Positions 31,186 to 40,304 of a stretch of DNA of 64,000 bases are shown here, in pieces. Made by a program: the position numbers and the translations under genes. Source of the stretch: Amycolatopsis coloradensis (GTDB lineage Bacteria; Actinomycetota; Actinomycetes; Mycobacteriales; Pseudonocardiaceae); contig NZ_CP150484.1 of NCBI RefSeq assembly GCF_037997115.1, positions 3,737,000 to 3,800,999 of the forward strand, written 5' to 3'. Each line of letters opens with the position of its first letter. Position 1 is the first letter of the stretch. The notes beneath the pieces were generated by a model. It saw only the letters and a program-made list of their open reading frames with translations, was not told where the DNA came from and ran no database searches.

Positions 31186-33984
31186 TCAAGGTATGGCTTC
31201 CTCCTCGAGAGATTCGAGGAGCGCGCGGGCCACATCGGCCTCTTCGCCGTCGAGGTCGATGAAAATTTCCAGCGCTCGCAGCGCATGCTCCCTGGCGGTG
31301 TCGTACTGAGCAATCCGGCGGCGAAGTTCCGCCAGCCCCAGCAGGGCAAGGGCTTGGTGATAGCGGTCTCCCAGGTTGGCGCACAGTTCCAGTGCTGATT
31401 CGTACACGCGGGTCGCCGTCCCCATGTCCGCCATATCCCGGTGCGCGTGTGCGACATTCACCGTCAAGTTGGCCTCAAGCAGCCCCGCGGCGCAGGCGCG
31501 CGCGGCCTCCAAGCCGAGTTCGCCATAGTGCAGTGCCTGTTCGGGCTGGCCGGATTCGACGTACAACTCGCAGAGTGCGTCTATGCTGCCTGCCTTCTGG
31601 TAATGCGGCGAATCGGGCTTCGCCAGCTGGACTGCCTCGCGGGCGTAAGCAATACCCTCTTCGTACCTTTTCATTTCGCGCAGCGTGGACGCCAGATTCG
31701 CCAACATGCTCGACTTCAGATGATCGTTTTCGATCCGGCGGGCCAAGGCGAGACCTCGTTCGAGGTACTCGACCGCGACCTCGTTCCGGCCTAGTCGCGA
31801 GTACGCGATACCCAGGAACATCAGAATGCGTGCTTGGGGGCCCGGATCGGCAAGCTGCTCAGTGGAGGACAGCGCGATGGTGAGGATCTGGATCCATTCC
31901 GAAATCAGCCCCGAGGAATAGAAGCTGTTATAGGTGCACCAGGTCAATTGCCAGGCGATCTCGTGTTCGCCGAGTTCCGCCGCATGTTCGATCAAGGCCG
32001 TTACGTTCTTGGTTTCCTCTTCGTACCAGCCCCACATCGCCTCGCGTGTATCGAAATCCGGCAGCGGATGCGTGGTTTCCGGAACGCCACTGTGCGGCAA
32101 CGGGTAGTCTTTGATCAGGCGTCGAAGCGTCGCCCGCATGCTGGACAGGTACCAGATCATCAGCGCCCGGATCGCTTCGCGAAGCTTCTCCGGCGACTCT
32201 TCACTGTGCGCCATTTCGCCGGCATAGACCTTGATGAGGTCGTGGAAGGTGTATCGGCCGGATTCGGGTTCGAGCAGATGCTGTTCGCTCAAGACGCGGA
32301 GGAGTTCTCCGGTCTTGGCGACCGGCCGGTCGATGAGCGCGGCCGCGGCCGAGGCGCCGATCTTCGGGGCGCGGACCAGGCCCAGCAGGCGGAACGTCCT
32401 CGCCAGTTCCTGGTCGAGCGCGTTGTAGGACCAGGAGATGACACTGCGCACCGAGGTCATCTCGTCGTCGTCGACATGAAGGTTGTCCAATCGGTCCTGT
32501 GCGGCATGCAGGCTCTCGACGAGTTCACGCAGGCTCGTATCCGGACTTCCCGAAATCCTCTCGGCGGCGACCCGCAGGGCCAGCGGAAGGTAGCCGCACA
32601 GCCGGACGAGTTCGGCCGCCGCGGCCTCCTCATCGTCGACCCGTCGCCGGCCGACCGTGTTGCGCAGCAGGTCCAGCGCTTCGGGTTCGGTCAGCAGTCC
32701 CAAGGTGAGCCTGCGCGCTCCGTCCCTGGCCACCAGGCCGCTGAGCCGGTTGCGGCTGGTGATCAGTACCAGGCTGTTCGACGTGCCGGGGAGCAGATCG
32801 CGCACCTGCTCGGTCGATGCCGCGTTGTCCAGAAGGATGAGCACTCGTTTATCGGCGAGCAGAGTCCGGTACATCGAGGCGAGCGCGTCCGGTTCTGATC
32901 GCTGTCGTGCGCTGCCCAGAGCCCAGAGCAACTGGCCGAGGGCATCGGTGGTACTGAGCGGCACGCGGTTCGGGTCGAAACCGCGAAGATCCAGGTACAG
33001 TTGGCCGTCCGGGTAATTCGGGGCGACCGACCTGGCGAACCGCACCGCGAGCGTGGTCTTGCCGATTCCGCCCGCGCCGTCGATCGCCGAGATGACTAGT
33101 GCCTTGTCACTCGACCGCTCCGTGACGCACCACCTCGACAGCTGTTCGAGTTCGCTTGTCCGGCCGACGAAGTCCGGTGCCTCGTGCGGTAGCTGGGCCG
33201 GCTTCCGGGAGCGTGGCGGTGCGACCGCTTTGGTCGGCGAATCCAGTTCGGGATCGGAGCGCAACATACGCAGGTGCAGGTCGGTCAACGCGGCTTCGGG
33301 ATCGAGCCCGAGCTCGTCGGCCAGCAACCGGCGTACCGCTTCGAACTCCGCCAACGCGTCCGCACGCCGCCCGCTTCGGTACAGCGCCAGCATGAGCTGC
33401 GCCCGGAAGCCTTCCCGGAAGGGCTCCGCTTCCACAGCTTCGCCGAGGTCCGAGATGAGCTCTCGATGCCTGCCTGCCGCGAGCATCAGTTCCGCCCGCT
33501 CCTCGACAAGTCGGTAACGGAGTTCTGTCAGGCGCACACGCTCCGAGTCCGCGAAGGGGCCTGGTAGTCCGGACAAGGGAATGCCCCGCCACAACGCGAG
33601 GCATTCACCGATCAGATCGGCCGCGGCCGAACCCTTGCCTGCTCGCGCCAAGCCGCGTGCGTCACTGAGCTGTGATTCGACCACCGTCAAATCGAGCTGA
33701 CGGGGACCGAGGGCGAGTTGATAGCCTGCTCCAGTGCGTGTGAGCACGGCATCGCCCGCTACGGACAGTGCGCGGCGGAGGCCGTGGATGTAGGTGTGCA
33801 CACTGCCTTCGACGGACGCCGGTGGCGCATCACCCCAGACGCCATCGATGAGTTCCGAGCGCGTGACCGTCTGGTTGGCACGTATCGCGAGAATAGCGAG
33901 GACGGCACGCTGCCGAGGAGCACCGAGAGTGACCTCGTTCACGCCCACACGGGCCCGCACCTCGCCCAGCAACTCTACCCACAT
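31186..33984 (-). CDS. AfsR/SARP-family transcriptional regulator with NB-ARC and TPR domains
   Basis: A 932-residue regulator from the ATG at 33984. Residues 1-95 form the OmpR-like DNA-binding domain (LLGEVRARVGVNEVTLGAPR, RSELIDGVWGDAPPASVEGS) and 95-245 the bacterial activation domain. An NB-ARC ATPase follows with Walker A DGAGGIGKTTLAVRFA and Walker B RVLILLDNAAS. The C-terminal third consists of TPR-like helical repeats (ARILMFLGIAYSRLGRNEVA). This full AfsR architecture usually activates secondary-metabolite genes. It is the closest large regulator to the 14-28 kb biosynthetic locus and a good candidate activator. Confidence 0.92.
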   Translation of the reverse strand: MWVELLGEVRARVGVNEVTLGAPRQRAVLAILAIRANQTVTRSELIDGVWGDAPPASVEGSVHTYIHGLRRALSVAGDAVLTRTGAGYQLALGPRQLDLTVVESQLSDARGLARAGKGSAAADLIGECLALWRGIPLSGLPGPFADSERVRLTELRYRLVEERAELMLAAGRHRELISDLGEAVEAEPFREGFRAQLMLALYRSGRRADALAEFEAVRRLLADELGLDPEAALTDLHLRMLRSDPELDSPTKAVAPPRSRKPAQLPHEAPDFVGRTSELEQLSRWCVTERSSDKALVISAIDGAGGIGKTTLAVRFARSVAPNYPDGQLYLDLRGFDPNRVPLSTTDALGQLLWALGSARQRSEPDALASMYRTLLADKRVLILLDNAASTEQVRDLLPGTSNSLVLITSRNRLSGLVARDGARRLTLGLLTEPEALDLLRNTVGRRRVDDEEAAAAELVRLCGYLPLALRVAAERISGSPDTSLRELVESLHAAQDRLDNLHVDDDEMTSVRSVISWSYNALDQELARTFRLLGLVRAPKIGASAAAALIDRPVAKTGELLRVLSEQHLLEPESGRYTFHDLIKVYAGEMAHSEESPEKLREAIRALMIWYLSSMRATLRRLIKDYPLPHSGVPETTHPLPDFDTREAMWGWYEEETKNVTALIEHAAELGEHEIAWQLTWCTYNSFYSSGLISEWIQILTIALSSTEQLADPGPQARILMFLGIAYSRLGRNEVAVEYLERGLALARRIENDHLKSSMLANLASTLREMKRYEEGIAYAREAVQLAKPDSPHYQKAGSIDALCELYVESGQPEQALHYGELGLEAARACAAGLLEANLTVNVAHAHRDMADMGTATRVYESALELCANLGDRYHQALALLGLAELRRRIAQYDTAREHALRALEIFIDLDGEEADVARALLESLEEEAIP

Positions 33985-34328
33985 GGTCTGTTCAACTCCG
34001 CCACCGCGCTCCAACCTCCAGCCGGGACCAGGATCGCGTACTCGGCGTAACCCGGCTGAACCAGCCTGGTCGGATCTGCCCTTTTGCACTCGGAGCTCTG
34101 GACATTTGCTCGCCGGTACGGCTGATCAGGTGAGCTGCGCCACGTCATGGCGGGGTTGTCGCACGACACTTCGGCGTTCACCCCAGGGCAAGCCGGCATT
34201 CGGAACTGCCGATGGACGGGCCCTCGACCTGTTGCGGGCCTTGGAACTCTGCTCGCCGCCCAGTCCTGTGAAGAAGGAATGAAGAACTCCGGCGCACGCT
34301 TTCCACCTAGGAAAGCCGAGTTGGGACG
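33985..34328. other. Intergenic region upstream of the AfsR-type gene
   Basis: About 340 bases between divergent genes with no convincing frame; expected to hold the promoters of the AfsR-type regulator and of the small plus-strand gene. No promoter elements are recognised with confidence. Confidence 0.35.
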
Positions 34329-34601
34329 GTGATCGTGATGACCGGTATCCGAATCGAATTGAACCGGCGAGAGCGAGCGATACTGCGTGCTGTCGCGGCC
34401 GGGCGTGCCGTGCTCGTCTGGAGTTGCGAACCCGACCTCACCGTCGACGGCTGCTGGTGTGATCACTCTGCGGTGCACAACCTCCTCGAGGCCGGGCTCA
34501 TCGCAGGGGTGCGGCAGGTCGGATTCGGGCAACCCACGCCCGCGGTGATCACGGATGCGGGGGCGGTCGTCCTTGACGAAGCCACGGAATTCGTCGCCTG
34601 A
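34329..34601 (+). CDS. Small hypothetical protein, possibly winged-helix-like
   Basis: A 90-residue protein starting at GTG 34329 (an ATG at 34338 is also possible). The opening IELNRRERAILRAVAAGRAV and later HNLLEAGLIAGVR, followed by ITDAGAVVLDEA, resemble the helix and wing of MarR-type domains. A central Cys-rich patch (WSCEPDLTVDGCWCDHSA) could bind metal. No family is assigned. Confidence 0.6.
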   Translation: MIVMTGIRIELNRRERAILRAVAAGRAVLVWSCEPDLTVDGCWCDHSAVHNLLEAGLIAGVRQVGFGQPTPAVITDAGAVVLDEATEFVA

Positions 34602-34777
34602 GCGGAATCCTTGCCAGGATTACACTTCATCCTTCTCCGGAAGAACCCCTTACTCGCCAAGTTCGTGTCGACGGTGGCATACCGGCGAAATTCGAACAAC
34701 CTTTCCAACCTGGGGGCCATCGATCGGCTCTGGGATCCCGAAATCGTCCGGACGTCAGGTTCGCAGGGAGATTCCTC

Positions 34778-35539
34778 TTGTTCGGTAAACGACTCGCGTC
34801 CGTTCTCGCCGCGACCGCCGGAGCGCTTTCGCTCGTGGCCTGCGGTTCGTCGTCGCCGGAGTCCGCACGGTCCTGGTCGGCGCCGGTGCGGACGGAAGAA
34901 GTGGGCAGCGGCCTGGTCGTGCTTCCCGGCACGGCCAAGTCGAACAACGCGCAGCCGAAAACGGGGGACTGGGCCACCGGATCGGACGGGACTCCGAACA
35001 CCGCCGAGCAGACCACCGCCCGGGCGTGGGTCCAGTTCAAGGCGTCCGAGGCAGGCGGGCCGGATCCGATCCTCGTGAACGGCGCGGGTCTGACGCTTTA
35101 CCGCTTCGACAAGGACACGGCCAACCCGTCGAAGTCCGCGTGCGGCGGTGAGTGCGCGAGGATCTGGCCTCCGGTTCTGGTGGCTGGAGGAAGCAAGATC
35201 TTCCTCGCCGGCGTGAAGAAGTCCGCGATGGGCACGATCGAGCGGAGCGACGGCTCCCGGCAGGTCACGATCGACGGCTGGCCGGTGTACCGGTTCGTGA
35301 AGGACGCCAAACCAGGTGATACGAAGGGGCACGGGGCCGGGGGAACCTGGTTCGGTGTGACCCCGAATGGCCGGACGGCGGCGGGCCGGAACGGCTCGGC
35401 CGGTGAGACGACGGCACCGTCCGAGGAGCGGCGGCCCGCCATGAGCGCGGTCCTGTTCGATGGCAAAGACTTCAGCGACAACGAGGCTTCGCAGGGACTG
35501 TCCGAGATGGCTGCGAGAATGTGGCCCGGCCCGGTGTGA
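34778..35539 (+). CDS. Lipoprotein with COG4315-type secreted repeats, frameshifted at C-terminus
   Basis: A 253-residue lipoprotein starting with TTG after CAGGGAG. The signal peptide ends in the lipobox LVAC (Cys22). Two secreted repeats follow: GAGLTLYRFDKDTANPSKSA with CGGECARIWPPVL, and RQVTIDGWPVYRFVKDAKPG with GTWFGVTPNG. The last about 40 residues (AVLFDGKDFSDNEASQGLSE) begin a second domain, but the frame stops at 35539; the rest of that domain continues in another frame to 35682. The protein should be anchored on the outer face of the membrane. Function of the repeats is unknown. Confidence 0.82.
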   Translation: MFGKRLASVLAATAGALSLVACGSSSPESARSWSAPVRTEEVGSGLVVLPGTAKSNNAQPKTGDWATGSDGTPNTAEQTTARAWVQFKASEAGGPDPILVNGAGLTLYRFDKDTANPSKSACGGECARIWPPVLVAGGSKIFLAGVKKSAMGTIERSDGSRQVTIDGWPVYRFVKDAKPGDTKGHGAGGTWFGVTPNGRTAAGRNGSAGETTAPSEERRPAMSAVLFDGKDFSDNEASQGLSEMAARMWPGPV

Positions 35540-35682
35540 CCTCGTCGATCGCGGCTTCCGGTTCCGTGAAGATCTGGAGCGAGCACGATTGCAAGGGCAG
35601 GTCCCTGGTCATCGACGGCGATGTCACCGATCTCGCCGAAGTCGGATTCGACGACGCGGTGGTTTCGATCTTCTTCGGGTGA
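35540..35682 (+). pseudogene. Displaced C-terminus of the lipoprotein (beta/gamma-crystallin-like)
   Basis: Directly after the stop, a shifted frame reads VTSSIAASGSVKIWSEHDCK and continues GRSLVIDGDVTDLAEVGFDD before TGA 35680-35682. This is the form of a beta/gamma-crystallin motif (WxEHDCKGRSL ... DL...FDD). It joins naturally to the upstream GKDFSDNEASQGL part, so one base seems lost or gained near 35535. Confidence 0.65.
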
Positions 35683-35781
35683 GCTGAAATGCCGGTCACT
35701 CGGCCGTGTTGAGTCGAGACACCGAACCTCCGCATGCGACCATCCGGAGACGGCCGACCGTCACGTTCGAGGACGTCCGGG

Positions 35782-36444
35782 TCAGGACTGTTTCGGTTGA
35801 CTCCGCGCCCTCGCGTTGCGCATGGCTTCGATCGCCGGGCCCAGCGCGGCCGAAGAAGACGAGCCGGCGAGACGCAAGAGAGGGGAAGTCCGCTCCGTCG
35901 GAGGGCCTGGTGAAGTGGAGACGGGGTAGTTCGAGGCAGGCCGTCGCAGATTCGCGAGCAAGGCCGGGCTGGGTTTCGCGCGAGCCGCGGCTGGAACTGC
36001 GGCTGTCGCTCGCGGCGCCTCCCGGACTCCCTCGACCGCGGGGCAGGCACCCAGGGGACCGGCGTGCGGGTCCATGCCACAGTGCGAGGAGCCATTGGCT
36101 CCGGTGCGGTGAGGGCGCAAGGACGAGGTCAGTGCACGAACGGCGGCGAGCGTGTCCGGATGCACGATATGGCGTTTCCGCCTGATGGGTACGGGAGGAT
36201 TCTTCCGCCGTTCTTCGACGGTTGTCACCGTGACTTCGGATTTGATCTGATGGCTCTGGGCGTACTTGGCGGCCGACCGCCGATGCTTTCGTCCCGCGCC
36301 GAAAGGCCTGAGGCGCATCAGCCGGTCGAGCTGGGCGTCGAGTTCACCTTCGAGGTCGTGATCGGGACATGTGCCGCGCCAGGCGCATCCGTCGATGGCA
36401 CAACGGCGTAGGTGTTGAGTTGATCCCCTGGTTTCCGTGGCCAT
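35782..36444 (-). CDS. Hypothetical protein with N-terminal Cys-rich motif
   Basis: A 220-residue frame with coding-like composition in its first half (LEGELDAQLDRLMRLRPFGA and VTTVEERRKNPPVPIRRKRH). Near the N-terminus Cys and His residues (RRCAIDGCAWRGTCPDHD) suggest a small zinc knuckle. The second half is Ala/Pro-rich and could be disordered. No family recognised. The reality of the gene is uncertain because an opposite-strand frame covers part of it. Confidence 0.42.
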   Translation of the reverse strand: MATETRGSTQHLRRCAIDGCAWRGTCPDHDLEGELDAQLDRLMRLRPFGAGRKHRRSAAKYAQSHQIKSEVTVTTVEERRKNPPVPIRRKRHIVHPDTLAAVRALTSSLRPHRTGANGSSHCGMDPHAGPLGACPAVEGVREAPRATAAVPAAARAKPSPALLANLRRPASNYPVSTSPGPPTERTSPLLRLAGSSSSAALGPAIEAMRNARARSQPKQS

Positions 36445-36999
36445 GTCTCATGGTAGGCCGGGAGCGTGGGCCGCGTCTGGTGGTGTGCCTCGACGACCAG
36501 TGTTCGTGCCCCTATTTCCTTGCTTCGCGCGTACTTCCCGTCGATTGGCGGGTCCCCCCGGTCGTGCTGGTTCACTTTTGTCCAAGAATGCTGCCCCATA
36601 GGGCATGCGTTTCCAGGTAGCGTATTCGCTGCAGGACGTTCGGAAGGGCTCCGCGGCAGGTCATCGTGCGGGCCTGCATCAGCACGGCTTCCGTGAAATG
36701 AATAGTCGGTCTCTTCCGAATGCGAAGCGGCGGAGGTCTGCTCCCAGGCACCCCGACCCAAGGAGCAGGCCGCCGTTTCGATGATCGGCGTGAACCGCGG
36801 TTCGCCGGGCGTCGGCCGGTGCCGAAAGGGCTTCCCTGTGTTACGGTGCCTTCAAATCCGAGGGTTCGCTCCTTGCCCTAGGGCTTATCGGCACGTTCGC
36901 GCTGCCTGCGACGGCTTCGGATCCGTCAGCTCCGCGTGACACCGAAGGGGGAGTACCGGTGAGCTTGGCGAGTATTGGTGCGCACGGCGCGATCGGCCG
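36445..36999. other. Gene-poor stretch upstream of the alcohol dehydrogenase
   Basis: About 555 bases with no confident gene. The plus strand from about 36850 encodes a signal-peptide-like segment (LLALGLIGTFALPATASDPS) that ends at a stop overlapping the dehydrogenase ATG, but no start codon or ribosome site was found for it; it may be a relic. Confidence 0.35.
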
Positions 37000-38070
37000 A
37001 TGAAATCCATGATCATCCAGCACGGATTGCCCGCTACGATGCGTGCGGTCCGCTTCGATTCCGTTGCGCGGAAACTGGAACTGATGGACGTGCCGTTTCC
37101 GGCGCCGCAGCGGGACGAAGTCGTGGTCAAAGTCGCTGTCTGCGGCGTCTGCCGAGCCGATTTGGCCCGTATCGACAGTGCGGTCCAGCCTCGGATGCCG
37201 GTCTACACGCCGGGACATGAAGCGGCCGGCGTTGTCGCGGCCGTCGGGGAAGACGTGCGGTCGTGGGCGCCTGGTGACCGGGTTGTCGTCGCGGCCGGCC
37301 GGGAGTGTCACGACTGTCCCGAGTGCCGGGAAGGACTCGGATCGGACAGGTGTTCCGATCTTCAGCTGATGGCTGTGCACTACGACGGTGCGTGGGCCGA
37401 GTACCTGGTCACCTCCGCGACCGCGTTGGTCGCTGTCCCCGACGCCGTTCCGCTGGAGCACGCTGCTGTTCTGTGCGGGGCGGTGTCCACTCCGTACGGT
37501 GCCATCGACACGGCAGGGCTGCGACCCGCCGAAGCCGTCGGCGTTTGGAGTTCGGGCGGGCACGGCGCCCATCTGGTCCAGGTGGCCCGGATCTGTGGGG
37601 CTTCGCCGATCATCGCCCTTGACGGCAGTCCGGAGGTCCGTGAGCGGGCACTCGAATGGGGTGCGGACGTCGCTCTCGACCCGGCGAACAAACGCGTTGC
37701 CTCTTATATAGGGGAAATCACGAGGGGCCGGGGTCTGGACGTGGCGTTCGATTTCGTCGGGCGCGAGTCGACGTTCGAGCAAGCGAATGCCGTTCTCGGT
37801 GAGCGGGGCCGTCTGGTTCTGGTGAAAGCAGCTTCGGACGGCCCGCCGGTCGAAAATTTTCCTTCCGGCGCCGAGGAAGGCCGAACCATCGTCGGCCACA
37901 CCGGGTACCGAGTTCGTCATCTGCGGGATCTGGTGGAACTCGCCGAGCGTGGGCGGCTGGACGTCTCGGCGTCGATAAGTTCGATCCTTCCCCTGGCGCG
38001 CGTTGCGGAAGGGCTCTCCAAGGTGCGTGAGAGTGAGGGCGATCCACTCCTGCTGCTGCTCCGGCCCTGA
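37000..38070 (+). CDS. Zinc-dependent medium-chain alcohol dehydrogenase
   Basis: A 356-residue MDR enzyme (ATG at 37000; MRAVRF at 37039 is an alternative start). Catalytic zinc ligands are in AVCGVCRADL and PGHEAAG, plus VLCGAVSTPYG. The structural-zinc cysteines lie in RECHDCPECREGLGSDRC. The nucleotide fold has VWSSGGHGAHLVQVA rather than the usual GxGxxG, so cofactor binding may be altered. The acidic Asp of ALDGSPEV suggests NAD preference. It should interconvert an alcohol and aldehyde or ketone. It is a stand-alone gene with no obvious partner. Confidence 0.88.
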   Translation: MKSMIIQHGLPATMRAVRFDSVARKLELMDVPFPAPQRDEVVVKVAVCGVCRADLARIDSAVQPRMPVYTPGHEAAGVVAAVGEDVRSWAPGDRVVVAAGRECHDCPECREGLGSDRCSDLQLMAVHYDGAWAEYLVTSATALVAVPDAVPLEHAAVLCGAVSTPYGAIDTAGLRPAEAVGVWSSGGHGAHLVQVARICGASPIIALDGSPEVRERALEWGADVALDPANKRVASYIGEITRGRGLDVAFDFVGRESTFEQANAVLGERGRLVLVKAASDGPPVENFPSGAEEGRTIVGHTGYRVRHLRDLVELAERGRLDVSASISSILPLARVAEGLSKVRESEGDPLLLLLRP

Positions 38071-38130
38071 AGTGAGGCGCGCTGAACGGGAAACGCCGTG
38101 CCGACCCGCCCCGACCCCGAGGAACCATGA

Positions 38131-38505
38131 TCACAGTTCACCCGGACCGATCGACCAAGAGACCTGGCGGCCCTTCTTCATCGCGCTGACCCGCCGGAGT
38201 CGTTCCAGGTCGTTGAGCAGTTCGGATGCGCGCGTTTGGTGGATCCGCATCGCGCCGGCCACTTCGATCGTCCGCAACGGAGGCAGGCGGTTTCGTTCGG
38301 CCTGCCGGAGCAGCCAGATCACCTGCCCGATCGAGTTCCACAGAGGGTCTTTGTCGAAAGCTTCCCGCTCTTCGGGGGCCATGTGCTGCCGGCACGAGGG
38401 CGCATACTGGCGCAGGGGCGCTGAATAGCTGACTATGCCCTTGCAGGAATCCCCAGAACGTGATTTGCGTTTGCAGCGTGGTCTGGCGGCTTTCGAATCG
38501 CTCAT
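38131..38505 (-). CDS. Small zinc-knuckle plus winged-helix protein
   Basis: A 124-residue protein. Residues 10-42 hold a Cys-x10-Cys ... CRQH pattern (RCKRKSRSGDSCK and PSCRQHMAPEE) similar to short zinc-binding modules. The remainder resembles a MarR-type winged helix (LRTIEVAGAMRIHQTRASEL with NDLERLRRVSAMKKGRQVSW). A DNA-binding regulatory role is probable; the target is unknown. It converges with the alcohol dehydrogenase gene. Confidence 0.6.
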   Translation of the reverse strand: MSDSKAARPRCKRKSRSGDSCKGIVSYSAPLRQYAPSCRQHMAPEEREAFDKDPLWNSIGQVIWLLRQAERNRLPPLRTIEVAGAMRIHQTRASELLNDLERLRRVSAMKKGRQVSWSIGPGEL

Positions 38506-38743
38506 GAACAGGCCTGTCGGATGATTCGTCGTGAGAACGGATTTCGATGTTGTCGGAGAGATGGGTATATTCCAATCTTCCGGGCGGCTCCGTTCTTGTC
38601 GAGGCAGAAGACCTGTGACTTATGGCCCTTGACTCGTCGCGCTTGTGGTTCGCGGTGGACAACCTGCCGCTATGTCGGTCGCCTAAACTTCTGCCCTTTC
38701 GTACCCGGCCTCCCGGAAACCGCTTTGCCTGGGTCGCTGACAA

Positions 38744-39640
38744 ATGCAGTGTGTGGTGCGTACTCGTTCGTTCCTGGTCCATGGGAGTGTCTTGCGTCAA
38801 CAGAGAGAAACGACGGCGAGAACGATTTCGGGTATGATAGCCGCGCACATTCGCCGTCGCATCGATGACGGCGAGCTGAAGCCAGGTGATCGGGTGCCGT
38901 CGATCCGTAAGATCGAGGTCGAGTGGCAGGTGGCGCATGCCACCGCCACCAAGGCCCTGTCCATTCTCCGTGCGGAGGGGTTGGTCGAAGGCATCGCCGG
39001 TTCGGGCACCGTTGTCGCGGGTGGGCCCGGAGACAGGGCCGCACGAGGCAATCCCCGTGAAAGAATCGTTCGCGCCGCGATCGAGATCGCGGATGCCGAA
39101 GGGTTGGACGCGGTGTCCATGCGAGCTATCGCGGACCGATTGCACGGCGCGGCGATGTCGATCTACCACCACGTGAAGGGTAGATCCGATCTGGTCGTCC
39201 TGATGGCGGAAACCGCATTGGCGGGGGTCGTGCCAGTCGACGACGCTCCACGCGGGAGGTCCCGGCTCGAGTCGGCGGCACAGTCGCTCTGGAGGGCCTA
39301 TCGGCGGCATCCGTGGTTGGCGCGGCTAGGTCTCGACGCGTTGCGATCGGTGTCTCCGATGGTCGAATACAAGGAGTACGTCAAGCGTGAGCTGATCGGC
39401 CGGGGGGCGGATCCTGTGGCGGTCTTCCGCTACCACCTTCTGCTGCACGGGCTCGTCCGAGGGCTGGTGGCGAACCTCTTCGGCGAAGAATCCGCATCCG
39501 GTGCGTCGTGGTGGTTCGACGGTGAGGAGAAGGACTTGGGGAACGAGGCTGACGAGATATTCGCCCTGGGGCTCCGTGGCCTGCTCGACGGGTTGGCTTC
39601 CGGCCGAGTGAACAAGGCGAAGGGCCGCGAAACGCGGTGA
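38744..39640 (+). CDS. GntR-TetR hybrid transcriptional regulator
   Basis: A 298-residue frame; the true start may be a later codon such as the TTG near 38792. Residues about 35-90 are a GntR winged helix (IAAHIRRRIDDGELKPGDRV, PSIRKIEVEWQVAHATATKA). Residues about 105-160 are a TetR helix-turn-helix (ERIVRAAIEIADAEGLDAVS, MRAIADRLHGAAMSIYHHVK). The rest is a TetR-type ligand domain. Two DNA-binding modules in one chain is an established but uncommon actinobacterial architecture, usually repressing a neighbouring transporter or enzyme. Confidence 0.82.
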   Translation: MQCVVRTRSFLVHGSVLRQQRETTARTISGMIAAHIRRRIDDGELKPGDRVPSIRKIEVEWQVAHATATKALSILRAEGLVEGIAGSGTVVAGGPGDRAARGNPRERIVRAAIEIADAEGLDAVSMRAIADRLHGAAMSIYHHVKGRSDLVVLMAETALAGVVPVDDAPRGRSRLESAAQSLWRAYRRHPWLARLGLDALRSVSPMVEYKEYVKRELIGRGADPVAVFRYHLLLHGLVRGLVANLFGEESASGASWWFDGEEKDLGNEADEIFALGLRGLLDGLASGRVNKAKGRETR

Positions 39641-39667
39641 GTTCCGGCTACTGCTAGGCGGTTCTGC

Positions 39668-40045
39668 GTCAGAAGTTCGCGTCGTAAGTTCTTCTGGTCT
39701 CGGGGCGGCTGAAGGGGCCTTTCACCGCATGCGACGCGGGTAGAGCGTCCTTCATCCGGTGAGATGGGTGGAGGTGACATGAATGTCCACAAGGGACGTT
39801 CGGCAGCCGAATGTGCGGTTGATGTCCATATGTCCGTTGTGCTGAGGGGGTCGTGAGTGAAATGAGGGTTAGAACGACCTTTGCCACTCACGACCCCCAG
39901 GCAAAACCAGGCAAGGTGCTCACATCGGGTGCCGTTGTCTCGAGGGTCGTCCCGAAGGACAGTCAAGGGCCCGCCTGCATCTCACGGCCCGGCCCAGGCG
40001 CAAACGGCTGGCTACCGATACGGACTTACGGCGCGAACTTCTGAC
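39668..40045. mobile_element. MITE-like element bounded by 22-bp inverted repeats
   Basis: GTCAGAAGTTCGCGtCGTAAGT at 39668-39689 is matched in inverted orientation at 40024-40045 with one mismatch (21 of 22). No gene lies between the ends. The interior contains imperfect palindromes (TGAAGG at 39710 with CCTTCA at 39749; GACATGAATGTC) and the perfect hairpin at 39846-39898. Size, lack of coding and inverted ends suit a miniature non-autonomous element. Confidence 0.5.
39846..39898. repeat. Interspersed palindromic repeat, intact copy
   Basis: A perfect 14-bp inverted repeat GGGGGTCGTGAGTG / CACTCACGACCCCC flanks a core with TTAGAACGACC. A second copy (GGGGTCGTGAGTG ... TTAGAACGACC) starts at 63962 and is cut by the window end. 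The shared outer arms and core define a repeat family. Confidence 0.85.
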
Positions 40046-40304
40046 TCGCCGACACTAGGTGGTTCCATTGAACAGCTTGAAGTGCGCAAACCGGGCATCT
40101 TGATCAGGTCTGTTGTGCCGCGATGCGCGACCCCACACGTTCGCCTTGTCTCAGTAAGCCCCGCGAGCAGTCACTCACCGGGTACGAACGGGCACTCTTC
40201 GTGACTCCCCACCCTTCGGGGGGAGGCTGGCCTGGGCGTTGAGAGATCGTGAAGTCCGGTTCCACATCCTCATGGCTCACTGGGTACCGAGCTCGGGAGG
40301 ACAC

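Noticed and set aside
36850..37003. Signal-peptide-like frame ending on the alcohol dehydrogenase ATG
   Set aside because: No start codon or ribosome site in frame; could not be called as a gene.
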